Of a stretch of 12,646 nucleotides of DNA, positions 1-6,840 are shown piece after piece. This DNA is from an uncultured Eubacteriales bacterium (GTDB lineage Bacteria; Bacillota; Clostridia; Christensenellales; UBA1242): NCBI GenBank assembly GCA_900556185.1, contig USNN01000023.1:1-12646 (forward strand), read 5' to 3'. The position numbers and the translations under genes are program-made. Below the pieces are notes generated by a model. It was not told the origin of the DNA, did no database searches, and worked only from the letters and a program-made list of their open reading frames with translations. Positions within the stretch are counted from its first letter, which is position 1. The number at the start of each line of letters is the position of its first letter.

Positions 1-739
1 TTGCTGTGCCTTCGGCTGTTTTTAACGCGACATTTCCAGCAAAACCATCGGTTACTATAACATCGGCTTCGCCTGTCATTATATCACGTGCTTCAATGTT
101 ACCAATAAAGTTAATGCCCTTCATTTCTTTTAGTAGTTTAAAGGCTTCGTGAGTTAATTCGTTACCCTTATTGTCTTCTACACCAACGCTAAGCAAGGCA
201 ACTTTAGGGTTTTTCACACCAAACATAGACTCCATATAAATAGACCCCATTATGGCAAACTGTGCTAAGAACTCTGGCTTAGAATCCATATTGGCACCGC
301 AGTCTATTAATAAACTATTACCGCCCTTTAGGTTTGGTAAAGGTGGTGCTAGTGCTGGTCTTTTAATTCCATCAAATCTCCCTAGTTTAAATAGTGCACC
401 GCTTAAAACCGCACCCGTGCTACCAGCCGATACAAAGCCCGCTATTTCTTTATCGTCTTCGTGTTCATTTATATAATTTAACCCAACGACTAGTGAACTA
501 TCTTTTTTAGTTCTTATTGCAACGGTTGGTTGCTCGTTGCAATCTATTATTTCGGTTGCGTTTAATATGGTTATTTTATTTCCTGTGTAGTTATAATACT
601 CAAGTTCCTTTCTAAGTTCGTCTTCTTTACCCACTAAAATTATTTCTGTGTCGTCATAAACATTAACGGCGGTTATACTTCCACCAACAACGGCTCTTGC
701 TCCGTTATCTCCGCCATATGCGTCTACTACTATTTTCAT
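1..739 (-). CDS. plsX: Phosphate acyltransferase PlsX, N-terminal 246 residues (runs off the left edge)
   Basis: PlsX makes acyl-phosphate from acyl-ACP and phosphate, the first step of the PlsX/PlsY route to phosphatidic acid; it is a peripheral membrane enzyme. Visible family motifs: VDAYGGDNG (residues 5-13; the family usually has VDAMGGD), AIRTKKDSSLVVG (74-86), VSAGSTGA (103-110) followed by LGRFDGIKRPALA (119-131), IDCGANMDSKPEFLAQFA (145-162), KGNEL (191-195) and FIGNIEARDI (211-220) followed by ADVIVTDGFAGNVALKT (225-241). The usual length is about 330 residues, so roughly the last quarter is missing because the window ends. The ATG at 739 sits 7 nt after a GGGAGAGAA-type ribosome site and behind a strong promoter. 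rpmF upstream is typical Firmicute context, but here an extra gene lies between them. Identity is secure. Confidence 0.96.
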   Translation of the reverse strand, partial: MKIVVDAYGGDNGARAVVGGSITAVNVYDDTEIILVGKEDELRKELEYYNYTGNKITILNATEIIDCNEQPTVAIRTKKDSSLVVGLNYINEHEDDKEIAGFVSAGSTGAVLSGALFKLGRFDGIKRPALAPPLPNLKGGNSLLIDCGANMDSKPEFLAQFAIMGSIYMESMFGVKNPKVALLSVGVEDNKGNELTHEAFKLLKEMKGINFIGNIEARDIMTGEADVIVTDGFAGNVALKTAEGTA

Positions 740-756
740 AAGTTTTCTCTCCCGTT

Positions 757-773
757 TAGGCATACTATGCCTA
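757..773. promoter_or_regulatory. Perfect 17-nt palindrome in the plsX leader, candidate operator
   Basis: TAGGCATA C TATGCCTA has two perfect 8-bp arms around one central base. It lies about 10-26 nt downstream of the predicted plsX start point, where a repressor would block elongation or clearance. A second partial copy (AGGCATAG, minus strand) is inside the promoter spacer. The size resembles FapR sites upstream of lipid genes, but the bases do not match the FapR consensus, so the binding protein is unknown. Confidence 0.5.
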
Positions 774-788
774 GAGTAATATAACTTT

Positions 789-817
789 ATTATACACTAC
801 TCTATGCCTTATTTCAA
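789..817 (-). promoter_or_regulatory. Sigma-A promoter of plsX
   Basis: On the minus strand the -35 is TTGAAA (812-817), the spacer is 17 bp and the -10 is TATAAT (789-794). Transcription should start near 782. The spacer contains AGGCATAGAGTA, which resembles the palindrome downstream of the start point. Confidence 0.85.
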
Positions 818-842
818 AACACTTTTAATAGGTTTTTAAAAA

Positions 843-888
843 TAAAAAAAGAACAAGGAATATTTAGGATTTCTAAACATTCCTTGTT
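843..888 (-). terminator. Rho-independent terminator of the 148-residue gene
   Basis: Arms at 852-867 and 873-888 pair over 16 bp (one G-U on the minus strand) around a 5-nt loop. The minus strand then runs into a T tract over 843-850. The hairpin starts 13 nt after the stop codon of the gene at 902-1348 and separates it from plsX. Confidence 0.9.
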
Positions 889-901
889 TTGTTTTTTATT
901 A

Positions 902-1348
902 CTATTTTTCAATTTCATCTTCAGACTTATGTTGACTTAGTAATACACTTGCTCTTTTTAATGCATCAACTCTTTCCATTCTAGAGGTTACCATTTTGCT
1001 TATAATGTCTTCTGCTTGTAAAGCCTCACCAACATTAACTTTGCCAAGTTTATAAAAACTTTCTAAAAACCTGTTTTCATCTTCATTTAAGCCAGCATTC
1101 TCCAAGCCACAATTACGGTCCTTTCCGTATGCGTTTAACTCAATTGCATCTTTTAAAACCATAACACTTGGTTTATGAAAACTAAAGTCTACATTAACTA
1201 CATCTTTAGTTAGGTGCATACCCCAATCACCACTTAAGCCAACAAAAATATAGCCATCTCTTTCTGGTGATAATTTACCTAATTTAAAATTAAAGCCATC
1301 ATAGTATAAACTCAAGTCTTTTGTATTATAACTATTTTTGTAACTCAT
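902..1348 (-). CDS. Unrecognised 148-residue protein
   Basis: I do not recognise a family. The protein looks soluble, with no signal peptide or membrane segment. The N-terminal half is rich in Gly, aromatic residues and beta-prone stretches (FNFKLGKLSPERDGYIF, then GLSGDWGM around residues 37-44). The C-terminal half (about 90-148) is charged and helical. There is one cysteine (80), so it is not a zinc protein and is not the DUF177/YceD protein usually found beside rpmF. The ATG at 1348 is chosen because GGGGGAAA precedes it by about 8 nt; an in-frame start at 1420 would lie upstream of the promoter and inside the rpmF terminator. It has its own consensus promoter and terminator, so it is monocistronic and probably well expressed. 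Confidence 0.8.
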   Translation of the reverse strand: MSYKNSYNTKDLSLYYDGFNFKLGKLSPERDGYIFVGLSGDWGMHLTKDVVNVDFSFHKPSVMVLKDAIELNAYGKDRNCGLENAGLNEDENRFLESFYKLGKVNVGEALQAEDIISKMVTSRMERVDALKRASVLLSQHKSEDEIEK

Positions 1349-1379
1349 TAATATTTTCCCCCATATTTTTAATGATAAT

Positions 1380-1408
1380 ATTATATCATAAAACCCTAAT
1401 TTTGTCAA
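1380..1408 (-). promoter_or_regulatory. Perfect-consensus sigma-A promoter of the 148-residue gene
   Basis: The minus strand reads TTGACA (1403-1408), 17 bp, TATAAT (1380-1385), a full match to the sigma-A consensus. It starts immediately after the T tract of the rpmF terminator, so it drives only the gene at 902-1348. Confidence 0.92.
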
Positions 1409-1409
1409 C

Positions 1410-1437
1410 AAAAAACCCACAAGCCAAAACTTGTGGG
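1410..1437 (-). terminator. Rho-independent terminator of rpmF
   Basis: The 8-bp arms CCCACAAG (minus, 1430-1437) and CTTGTGGG (minus, 1416-1423) enclose a 6-nt loop and are followed by six T (1415-1410). It lies 28 nt after the rpmF stop codon. Confidence 0.93.
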
Positions 1438-1465
1438 AGATTTATCTTCGCTAATTTAAAAGGAA

Positions 1466-1660
1466 TTATGCTTGCTTTTTATCTGCTTTAACTTCAACTC
1501 TCTTTTGTCCGTCATAGAAACCGCACTTTTTGCATACTGAGTGTGCAACTTTTGGTTCATGACATTGTGGACATTCAACGATTGTTGGGGCATTTGCCTT
1601 CCAGTTAGCAATTCTTGATCGTCCTTTAGATTTGCTTATCTTACTCTTTGGAACTGCCAT
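1466..1660 (-). CDS. rpmF: Large ribosomal subunit protein bL32, zinc-binding form
   Basis: bL32 is a small structural protein of the 50S subunit. The 64-residue product begins with the typical AVPKSKISKSKGRSR and carries two CxxC knuckles, CPQC (30-33) and CKKC (43-46), so it is the zinc-binding (C+) paralogue. Length is normal for the family. The ATG is preceded by AGGAGGAAA at good spacing. It has its own promoter and terminator and is therefore uncoupled from ackA. The DUF177 (YceD/YlbN) gene that often precedes rpmF is not present between ackA and rpmF. The single GATC site I found in this window lies in this gene (1617-1620). Confidence 0.97.
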   Translation of the reverse strand: MAVPKSKISKSKGRSRIANWKANAPTIVECPQCHEPKVAHSVCKKCGFYDGQKRVEVKADKKQA

Positions 1661-1705
1661 TTATATTTCCTCCTAAATTACATAAATATCATTTTTGCGG
1701 GACTT

Positions 1706-1734
1706 ATTATAACTCAATTAAAGTTGTTTGTCAA
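1706..1734 (-). promoter_or_regulatory. Perfect-consensus sigma-A promoter of rpmF
   Basis: The minus strand reads TTGACA (1729-1734), 17 bp, TATAAT (1706-1711). It lies in the 100-bp gap after ackA, with the AGGAGGAAA ribosome site further downstream at about 1667-1674. Confidence 0.92.
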
Positions 1735-1760
1735 CCGCAAAGTTAAAATTTTAAATATTA

Positions 1761-2963
1761 TTAAATATTTTTTACCAAGTCTTCGGTAGTCTTAGCAATT
1801 ACTAGTTCTTCGTTGGTTGGAATAATAAACACTTTAACTTTAGAACCTTCTTTTGTTAGGTCAGTTGATTCGCCTCGTTTTGCACTATAGTTCTTTTCAC
1901 CATCTATAGCAATGCCAAGATAGTCCATATCTGCACATATTAATTCACGAAGTTCTGGTGTGTATTCGCCAATACCAGCGGTAAATACAACTGCATCTAC
2001 GCCGTTCATAGCAGCAACATACGCACCGATGTATTTTTTAACACGGTAAGCATACATATTAAGTGCAAGTTGAACGCTATCCTTTTTAATATTCTCTGAA
2101 CAGGTTAATTCACGCATATCACTAACGCCGTTATTGATTGCATATATACCGCTTTCTTTATTCAATTTTCTTATCATTTCAGAAATTGATATATTTTCTT
2201 TTTTGCAGATAAATTCTACAATGCTTGCATCTAGGTCACCACTTCTTGTGTTCATCATAACACCTTCTAGTGGAGTGAATCCCATAGATGTATCTATGCT
2301 TTCACCATTTTTAACAGCACAAATACTAGCACCACCACCTAAGTGGCAAGTAACTATTTTTAGTTCGCTAGCTGGCTTTCCCATTAGTTTTGCACATTCT
2401 TGGGTTACAAAGTAATGGCTTGTGCCGTGAGCACCGTATCTACGAACGCCATATTCGGTGTAATACTTATTGTCTATAGCGTATCTATAAGCGTAGTCTG
2501 GCATAGTTTTGTGGAAGCCAATATCAAATACTGCAACATTTTTAATTTCTGGTGCAATTTTAAAGCACGCTTCAATTCCAGCAATACCGCCTGGCATATG
2601 AAGTGGAGAAAAGTCTATTCTTGTTTTGAAATCTGCTAGAACTTCATCAGTTACTAAAATTGGGTCAAAATATTTTTCACCTGCATTAACTATTCTATGA
2701 CCAAATGCTTCTACTTCGTCTATAGAATTTAATACGCCTAAGTCTTTGCTTGTTAGTGTGCTAATAACAAGTTCCATGGCTTCTGCATGGTTGTTAATTT
2801 CTTCTTCTATCTTTGTAGATTTTCCATTTGCTTTATAAGATAGAAAAGATGCTCCCTCCCCAATTCTTTCAACATTACCTTTTGCTAAAACTTCTTCAGT
2901 TTCAGTGTTTAATAGTTGAAATTTTAATGAACTACTTCCGGCATTAATTACTAGAATTTTCAT
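1761..2963 (-). CDS. ackA: Acetate kinase with divergent active-site loops
   Basis: Acetate kinase transfers phosphate between acetyl-phosphate and ADP, giving acetate and ATP in the cytoplasm. At 400 residues it has family length. The expected catalytic or binding residues are present: N7 in VINAGSSSLK, R90 (GHR), D147 (VFD), H179 (GAHGTSH), R240 (TRSGD) and E385 (PTNEE). Several normally very conserved loops differ: IVNAGE where VVHGGE is usual (91-96), LHMPGG for LHNPPN (121-126), HLGGGAS for HLGNGAS (207-213), MNTRSGDLDAS for MGTRSGDIDP (237-247), and GIGEYT for GIGENS. The reading frame is intact, so it looks functional but belongs to an unusual branch; a different acid substrate is possible but not shown. 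The ATG has AAGGAGAT upstream. It follows pta by 33 nt and is probably cotranscribed with it. Confidence 0.95.
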   Translation of the reverse strand: MKILVINAGSSSLKFQLLNTETEEVLAKGNVERIGEGASFLSYKANGKSTKIEEEINNHAEAMELVISTLTSKDLGVLNSIDEVEAFGHRIVNAGEKYFDPILVTDEVLADFKTRIDFSPLHMPGGIAGIEACFKIAPEIKNVAVFDIGFHKTMPDYAYRYAIDNKYYTEYGVRRYGAHGTSHYFVTQECAKLMGKPASELKIVTCHLGGGASICAVKNGESIDTSMGFTPLEGVMMNTRSGDLDASIVEFICKKENISISEMIRKLNKESGIYAINNGVSDMRELTCSENIKKDSVQLALNMYAYRVKKYIGAYVAAMNGVDAVVFTAGIGEYTPELRELICADMDYLGIAIDGEKNYSAKRGESTDLTKEGSKVKVFIIPTNEELVIAKTTEDLVKNI

Positions 2964-2996
2964 AAGTTTAAATTATCTCCTTAAAAAATATATAAA

Positions 2997-3995
2997 TTAC
3001 ATTTGAAGCAATGTGATTACTGCTGTCAAATAAATTTCGTCTTCATTTGCCCCACGGCTTAAATCATTCACGGGTTTATTTAGTCCTTGCATAATTGGAC
3101 CAACTGCCCGAGTTCCGCAAAATTGTTGAACCAATTTATAACCAATGTTACCAGCCATTAAATTTGGGAAAATTAACACATTAGACTTTCCACAAATTTT
3201 GCTATCACTATTTTTGGTTTTAGAAACAATTTTGTTTAGTGCTGCATCTGCTTGAACTTCGCCTTCTATTATAAGGTCTGGTCTTAACGACTTAACAAGG
3301 TTTGTTGCTTCCTTTACTTTTAAAACCTCTGGGTCGGTGCTAGAATTATCTTTAGTTGTAAACGATAACATACTAACTAGTGGAGTTATTCCCAAAACTT
3401 TTTCAGCTGTTTCTATTGCACTTAGTGCTATACTAGATAACATTTTTGCGTCTGGATTTATAATAGTACCACAATCAGAAAACACAATCAAGCCTTTTTC
3501 GCCAATAGTTTTGCGTTTATTTTCTGGCACTTCCATAATAAAGCAACTAGATGCCCCAAGCAAGTTTGGTTTTTGTTTTATTATCTGAAAAGCAGGTCGC
3601 ATAACATCGCCACTTTTAGTTACTGCACCCGAAACCACCCCGTCCGCTAGCCCAGCACTTAGTAGCATAGTAGCGAAATAATTTCTGTCGGTAATTATAC
3701 CAAAAGCCTGTTCTTGTGTCAAGCCCTTATGTTTTCTTAGTTCATATAATTTAGTGGCAAGATTTTCCTGCAAGTCGGTTTTTTCGGCTGGGTCTATTAT
3801 TGAAATATTTTCACTTGGCGTATACATCTTTTTTAGTTTTGTTACCTTTCCAAGCACTATCGCCTTGCACATATTATCGGCAACTAACCTATTTACCGCA
3901 CCCGCAATCCTAGGTTCATCACCTTCTGGAAACACGATGGTTTTGTTCTTAATTTTTTTTGCCCGCTTAATTAGATAATCGAATACATCAGACAT
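2997..3995 (-). CDS. pta: Phosphate acetyltransferase
   Basis: Pta converts acetyl-CoA plus phosphate into acetyl-phosphate and CoA, feeding the downstream acetate kinase. The 332-residue product is the short, single-domain form typical of Firmicutes, without the N-terminal DRTGG/AAA part of enterobacterial Pta. Motifs in order: VFPEGDEPRI (21-30), TDRNYFATM (102-110), GLADGVVSGA (115-124), MRPAFQIIK (132-140), CGTIINPDA (175-183), MLSFTTK (209-215), DLIIEGEVQADAA (240-252), NVLIFPNLMAGNIGYKLVQ (272-290) and GPIMQGLNKPVNDLSRG (299-315), the last holding the catalytic Ser-Arg pair. The ATG is preceded by GGGAGAA. The 5' end faces tmcAL, and the two genes share an intergenic control region. Confidence 0.96.
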   Translation of the reverse strand: MSDVFDYLIKRAKKIKNKTIVFPEGDEPRIAGAVNRLVADNMCKAIVLGKVTKLKKMYTPSENISIIDPAEKTDLQENLATKLYELRKHKGLTQEQAFGIITDRNYFATMLLSAGLADGVVSGAVTKSGDVMRPAFQIIKQKPNLLGASSCFIMEVPENKRKTIGEKGLIVFSDCGTIINPDAKMLSSIALSAIETAEKVLGITPLVSMLSFTTKDNSSTDPEVLKVKEATNLVKSLRPDLIIEGEVQADAALNKIVSKTKNSDSKICGKSNVLIFPNLMAGNIGYKLVQQFCGTRAVGPIMQGLNKPVNDLSRGANEDEIYLTAVITLLQM

Positions 3996-4006
3996 AATAT
4001 TCTCCC

Positions 4007-4035
4007 TTGCAAAAAATTTTGCATTTTGTTATACT
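4007..4035 (+). promoter_or_regulatory. Sigma-A promoter of tmcAL
   Basis: TTGCAA (4007-4012), 17-bp spacer, TATACT (4030-4035). Because it lies inside the 5' extension of the tmcAL reading frame, it supports the downstream ATG at 4100 as the real start. Confidence 0.75.
4008..4023. promoter_or_regulatory. Inverted repeat between pta and tmcAL, candidate operator
   Basis: TGCAAAA AA TTTTGCA has perfect 7-bp arms and a 2-nt centre. It overlaps the -35 and spacer of the tmcAL promoter and the expected start point of pta, so one bound protein could affect both directions. It is AT-rich, so chance is possible. Confidence 0.35.
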
Positions 4036-4056
4036 AGTATTAAGTTTTACACGAAA
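4028..4056 (-). promoter_or_regulatory. Possible pta-ackA promoter
   Basis: On the minus strand TATAAC (4028-4033) makes a good -10, but at 17 bp upstream the -35 would be TTTCGT (4051-4056), a poor match. The -10 overlaps the tmcAL -10 because TATACTAGTATA (4030-4041) is self-complementary. A weak -35 suggests dependence on an activator or another promoter that I missed. Confidence 0.4.
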
Positions 4057-4099
4057 CTTACAAAAAAATCAAATTAAATTAAAGGTTATAAAAAATTTT

Positions 4100-5233
4100 A
4101 TGAACTATTCTGTAATTATTGCTGAACTTAACCCACCAACCTTCGGGCATCAATATTTAATTAATAAAACTAAAGAAATGTTTCCTGCCGATGGCATTAT
4201 AGTGCTTACTAGCGGGAATTATGTTCAGCGTGGTGAACCAAGCATTATAAATAAGCACACAAAGGCTCAAATTGCTTTAAATATGGGCGTAGACGCCGTT
4301 ATTGAACTTCCGCTTATATTTAGTTTATCTAGCGCTCAAGACTTTAGTTTTGGGGCAATTAAGTGTGTTAGCGGGCTAAATAATGTGGTTAGAATTGTGT
4401 TTGGGTCAGAGTGTGGCGATATTAATTTGTTAAAAGAAAAAGCAAGTGTTGAACCCAACACCACTGAAATTAAAACACTACTAAAAGAAGGCAAATCAGT
4501 TGCTACAAGTTTAATTGCAGGCGACGAAATTTTATCTAAACCAAATAACCTACTTGGCGTTGAATATTTAAGAGCAATAAATAAACTAAATCTTAATATA
4601 GACGTCGTAACCATAAAACGCACAAATGAATACAACGACCTTGAAGTTAGCGATACTCCAAGTGCTAGTGCAATACGAAACGAAATTTATAATATAGGAT
4701 ACGAAAAAGCATCTAGGCTTATTCCGTTTGGAAATATTATAGACCCGCTTACCCCTATTCCAAATAAAGATTTATTATATTCACTTATCTGCTTTAAAGT
4801 TATAACCTGCGGTAATGAACTTAAAAACACAAACGGCGTAACTGAAGGGCTAGACCAACGAATTATTAGCACCATTAAAACCAGTTCAACGTTTGACGAT
4901 TTAGTAGAAAAAGTTTCAACCAAAAGGTATCCTAAAAACAAAATAAAACGAATACTTTTAAATTTCTTATTCTGCATAAATAAGCCACTCGTGAGTGAAA
5001 TAAAGCAAGATGTTCCCTATTTAAAATTAATTGGAGTTAACGCCCTAAACAAAAGTCAAATTTTGCGAGATTTAAGCGAAAGCAAGATAAAGATAATAAC
5101 AAAGCACAAAGACACCGAAAAGTTAAGCAATCTAGGAAAAACATTGGAACACTTAGACGAAGTGTCTGACCTTATTTATTCACAACTAACAACGAAAGAC
5201 CTATCTGCATCTAGTTATTCAAAAAAGATATAA
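4100..5233 (+). CDS. tmcAL: tRNA(Met) cytidine acetate ligase TmcAL (YlbM family)
   Basis: TmcAL uses acetate and ATP to acetylate cytidine 34 of elongator tRNA-Met (ac4C), via acetyl-adenylate. The 377-residue product shows the nucleotidyltransferase HxGH-type motif as T14-F-G-H17 in NPPTFGHQYL (the family usually reads NPFHNGH), then LTSGNYVQRGEPSI (36-50), NMGVDAVIELP (61-71), FGSECGDI (101-108), PNNLLGVEYLRAI (148-160), TIKRTNEY (171-178) and SASAIR (188-193). The ATG at 4100 is chosen because family similarity starts there; the frame stays open upstream to a TTG at 4007, but that extension contains the promoter. The nearest Shine-Dalgarno-like AAAGG is 14 nt away, so initiation may be weak. 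Its position back to back with pta-ackA, which make acetate and ATP, fits its substrate needs. Confidence 0.93.
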   Translation: MNYSVIIAELNPPTFGHQYLINKTKEMFPADGIIVLTSGNYVQRGEPSIINKHTKAQIALNMGVDAVIELPLIFSLSSAQDFSFGAIKCVSGLNNVVRIVFGSECGDINLLKEKASVEPNTTEIKTLLKEGKSVATSLIAGDEILSKPNNLLGVEYLRAINKLNLNIDVVTIKRTNEYNDLEVSDTPSASAIRNEIYNIGYEKASRLIPFGNIIDPLTPIPNKDLLYSLICFKVITCGNELKNTNGVTEGLDQRIISTIKTSSTFDDLVEKVSTKRYPKNKIKRILLNFLFCINKPLVSEIKQDVPYLKLIGVNALNKSQILRDLSESKIKIITKHKDTEKLSNLGKTLEHLDEVSDLIYSQLTTKDLSASSYSKKI

Positions 5234-5240
5234 AAATAAA

Positions 5241-5279
5241 AACCGAGCATAGAATTTTCTATCCTCGGTTTATTTTTTT
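5241..5279. terminator. Bidirectional terminator between tmcAL and the PnuC-like gene
   Basis: AACCGAG (5241-5247) pairs with CTCGGTT (5264-5270), and ATAGA (5249-5253) with TCTAT (5258-5262), around one C-C mismatch and a 4-nt loop. There are T-rich tracts after it on both strands. The right-hand tract includes the stop codon of the minus-strand gene. Confidence 0.9.
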
Positions 5280-5994
5280 AATTTTTACTCCAACGAACCC
5301 ATTTAATTGAGTCCATAACAGTATACATTGCAAAAAGTGTTACAAATATTGCGGTGTTTACTGCAAAACCCGTTTTAATGCCAATTACTGTCCACATAAT
5401 GGTTGCAAAGGTGGTAGCAAACACTCTAACTGGGTAATACTCTCGATATTTGCCGTTAACCAAAAATACTGAAACAACTAAAAGAGTTGAACTTAGTGCA
5501 TCCATAATATAAAATGGGTCGCCCACTTTATATAAAACTATTCCAAGACCAAATGCCATTAACCAAAAACAAACTACTGTGCCTATATAACCATTTTGAG
5601 TAAGTTTTTTGTCTTTTTTGATTGCGTTGTCTTCTTTGTTGGTTTCATAGTAATAAATTAGTTGAGTTGGCAAATAAAACAAGATATGCAAAAAGGCGTG
5701 CCCGTATATTTTCATACCACCCGCAATAAAGCCATATGCCACACACATTAAAAATGCCATAATGCAAGCAAAAAACTTATTGCTGTCGGTGAAAAAGTTC
5801 CATAGTGCTCCAAGCACAATTAAACTTAAACCAAGTAGGTCCACAAGGTTTAAGCAAAATAGTGCTACTCCTGCCACCAGCGCCAATAGTGTAACCACAA
5901 GTTCTGTCCAACGCATTTTAAATTCGTGTTTTGCAATTATGATTTCATTATCTAGTGTTTCACTCACCTCAGTTTTAAATGATTGTTCTTCCAT
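5278..5994 (-). CDS. PnuC-like multi-pass membrane protein
   Basis: The 238-residue product has a soluble N-terminal tail (1-30) and about seven membrane segments (roughly 31-51, 53-68, 73-93, 98-116, 137-156, 163-180, 191-226). The stretch from AYGFIAGG (86-93) through IYGHAFLHILFYLPTQLIYYY (96-116, interrupted here only by position numbering) resembles the PnuC (NMN_transporter) core of nicotinamide riboside carriers, and DALSSTLLVVSVFLVNGKY (165-183) resembles its later helix. Tryptophans commonly found after the QxxGW and ExW positions are replaced mainly by tyrosines, so the substrate may differ; related vitamins (riboflavin, thiamin) are alternatives. The start has AGGAGAG upstream and lies 3 nt after the ylbK stop codon, so the two genes are cotranscribed. 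No riboswitch is visible. Confidence 0.6.
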   Translation of the reverse strand: MEEQSFKTEVSETLDNEIIIAKHEFKMRWTELVVTLLALVAGVALFCLNLVDLLGLSLIVLGALWNFFTDSNKFFACIMAFLMCVAYGFIAGGMKIYGHAFLHILFYLPTQLIYYYETNKEDNAIKKDKKLTQNGYIGTVVCFWLMAFGLGIVLYKVGDPFYIMDALSSTLLVVSVFLVNGKYREYYPVRVFATTFATIMWTVIGIKTGFAVNTAIFVTLFAMYTVMDSIKWVRWSKN

Positions 5995-5997
5995 TTG

Positions 5998-6840
5998 TTA
6001 CTCTCCTAATATTTCTTTTTTGCGTTTGTTTATTGTTTCCACAATTTCAGGAATTGCATCCTTTGTGGTTTTATATCCAACTTCTATGCCATCCGCCACA
6101 TTTTTAACCCGTATAGAACTAACGGTTGGTTGATACAATGAAACTAAATAGTCCGCTCTTTCCATTTCTGGTTTGCTTATTTGATAGTCCATTAAATTAA
6201 ATATGCGTGCTAGTGTGTCTGCATATTTATAGTTGTCTAAGTTTTCTGGCATAGTTTTGCCCAAGCAATCTATTGCTATAACCACATCAGCACCCATTTT
6301 TCTTGCTAGGTCTACTGGCACCCTACAAAAAATGCCACCATCTAATAATTTTCTACCATCTATCTCTACTGGTCTAAATACGCCACACACCGAAAAACTA
6401 GCACGCACGGCTGGAATTATGGCACCCTCGGTTAGCTCAACTAGTTCGCCCTTAGCTATATCTGAAGCAACACAAGCAAATGGTATTTTTGTATCGCTAA
6501 ATGTTGGCTCAGTTTTTTCGGCTTCAGTTAGTTTTCTTATTACTTTTTCTGCCTTATCGCCTTTTATAAAGCCATAAGCGTTTGGAAGTTTTATATCATA
6601 AATTTCTAATGTTGATAACTCTAACGCACGCTTTTCAATTTCGGATATGCTAACGCCAAGGGCATAGCAAGCCCCAACAATAGCACCCATACTTGAACCA
6701 ACTATAATATCAAACTTAAGCCCTGCTTCTTCTAACGCCTTAAGCACTCCAATATGGGCAAAACCTTTGCCACCGCCAGCACCCAAAACAAGAGCGGTTT
6801 TAAATTTTTTATTTTTCATATCTGCCTTATTATTTTTCAT
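5998..6840 (-). CDS. Patatin-like phospholipase/esterase (YlbK/RssA type)
   Basis: Patatin-family proteins are serine lipid acyl hydrolases with a Ser-Asp dyad. The 280-residue product has the oxyanion loop GAGGGKGFAH (20-29), the nucleophile elbow G48-S-S50-M-G52 and the catalytic Asp in D167-G-G, so it should be active. The size matches small bacterial YlbK/RssA-type proteins. Its natural substrate is not known. Two starts are possible: ATG at 6840, with AAAAGGA 13 nt away, or ATG at 6819 (residue 8), with AAGG 5 nt away; homologues begin close to the second. It shares a transcript with the PnuC-like gene, starts divergently from ylbJ, and copies the ylbJ-ylbK pairing of Bacillus with one gene inverted. 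Confidence 0.88.
   Translation of the reverse strand: MKNNKADMKNKKFKTALVLGAGGGKGFAHIGVLKALEEAGLKFDIIVGSSMGAIVGACYALGVSISEIEKRALELSTLEIYDIKLPNAYGFIKGDKAEKVIRKLTEAEKTEPTFSDTKIPFACVASDIAKGELVELTEGAIIPAVRASFSVCGVFRPVEIDGRKLLDGGIFCRVPVDLARKMGADVVIAIDCLGKTMPENLDNYKYADTLARIFNLMDYQISKPEMERADYLVSLYQPTVSSIRVKNVADGIEVGYKTTKDAIPEIVETINKRKKEILGE

Noticed and set aside
740..788. Riboswitch or T-box in the plsX leader
   Set aside because: The leader is only about 40 nt; it has room for the palindrome but not for an aptamer or expression platform.
902..1348. DUF177/YceD identity for the gene next to rpmF
   Set aside because: It lacks the conserved cysteines and acidic signature of that family and lies on the wrong side of rpmF.
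1741..1765. Possible terminator after ackA (AAATATT TAAT AATATTT)
   Set aside because: The stem has only A-T pairs, overlaps the stop codon and lacks a clean T tract; too weak to call.
4007..4099. In-frame 31-codon extension of tmcAL from a TTG, with a hydrophobic start
   Set aside because: The extension contains the tmcAL promoter and the inverted repeat, and family similarity begins at the ATG at 4100.
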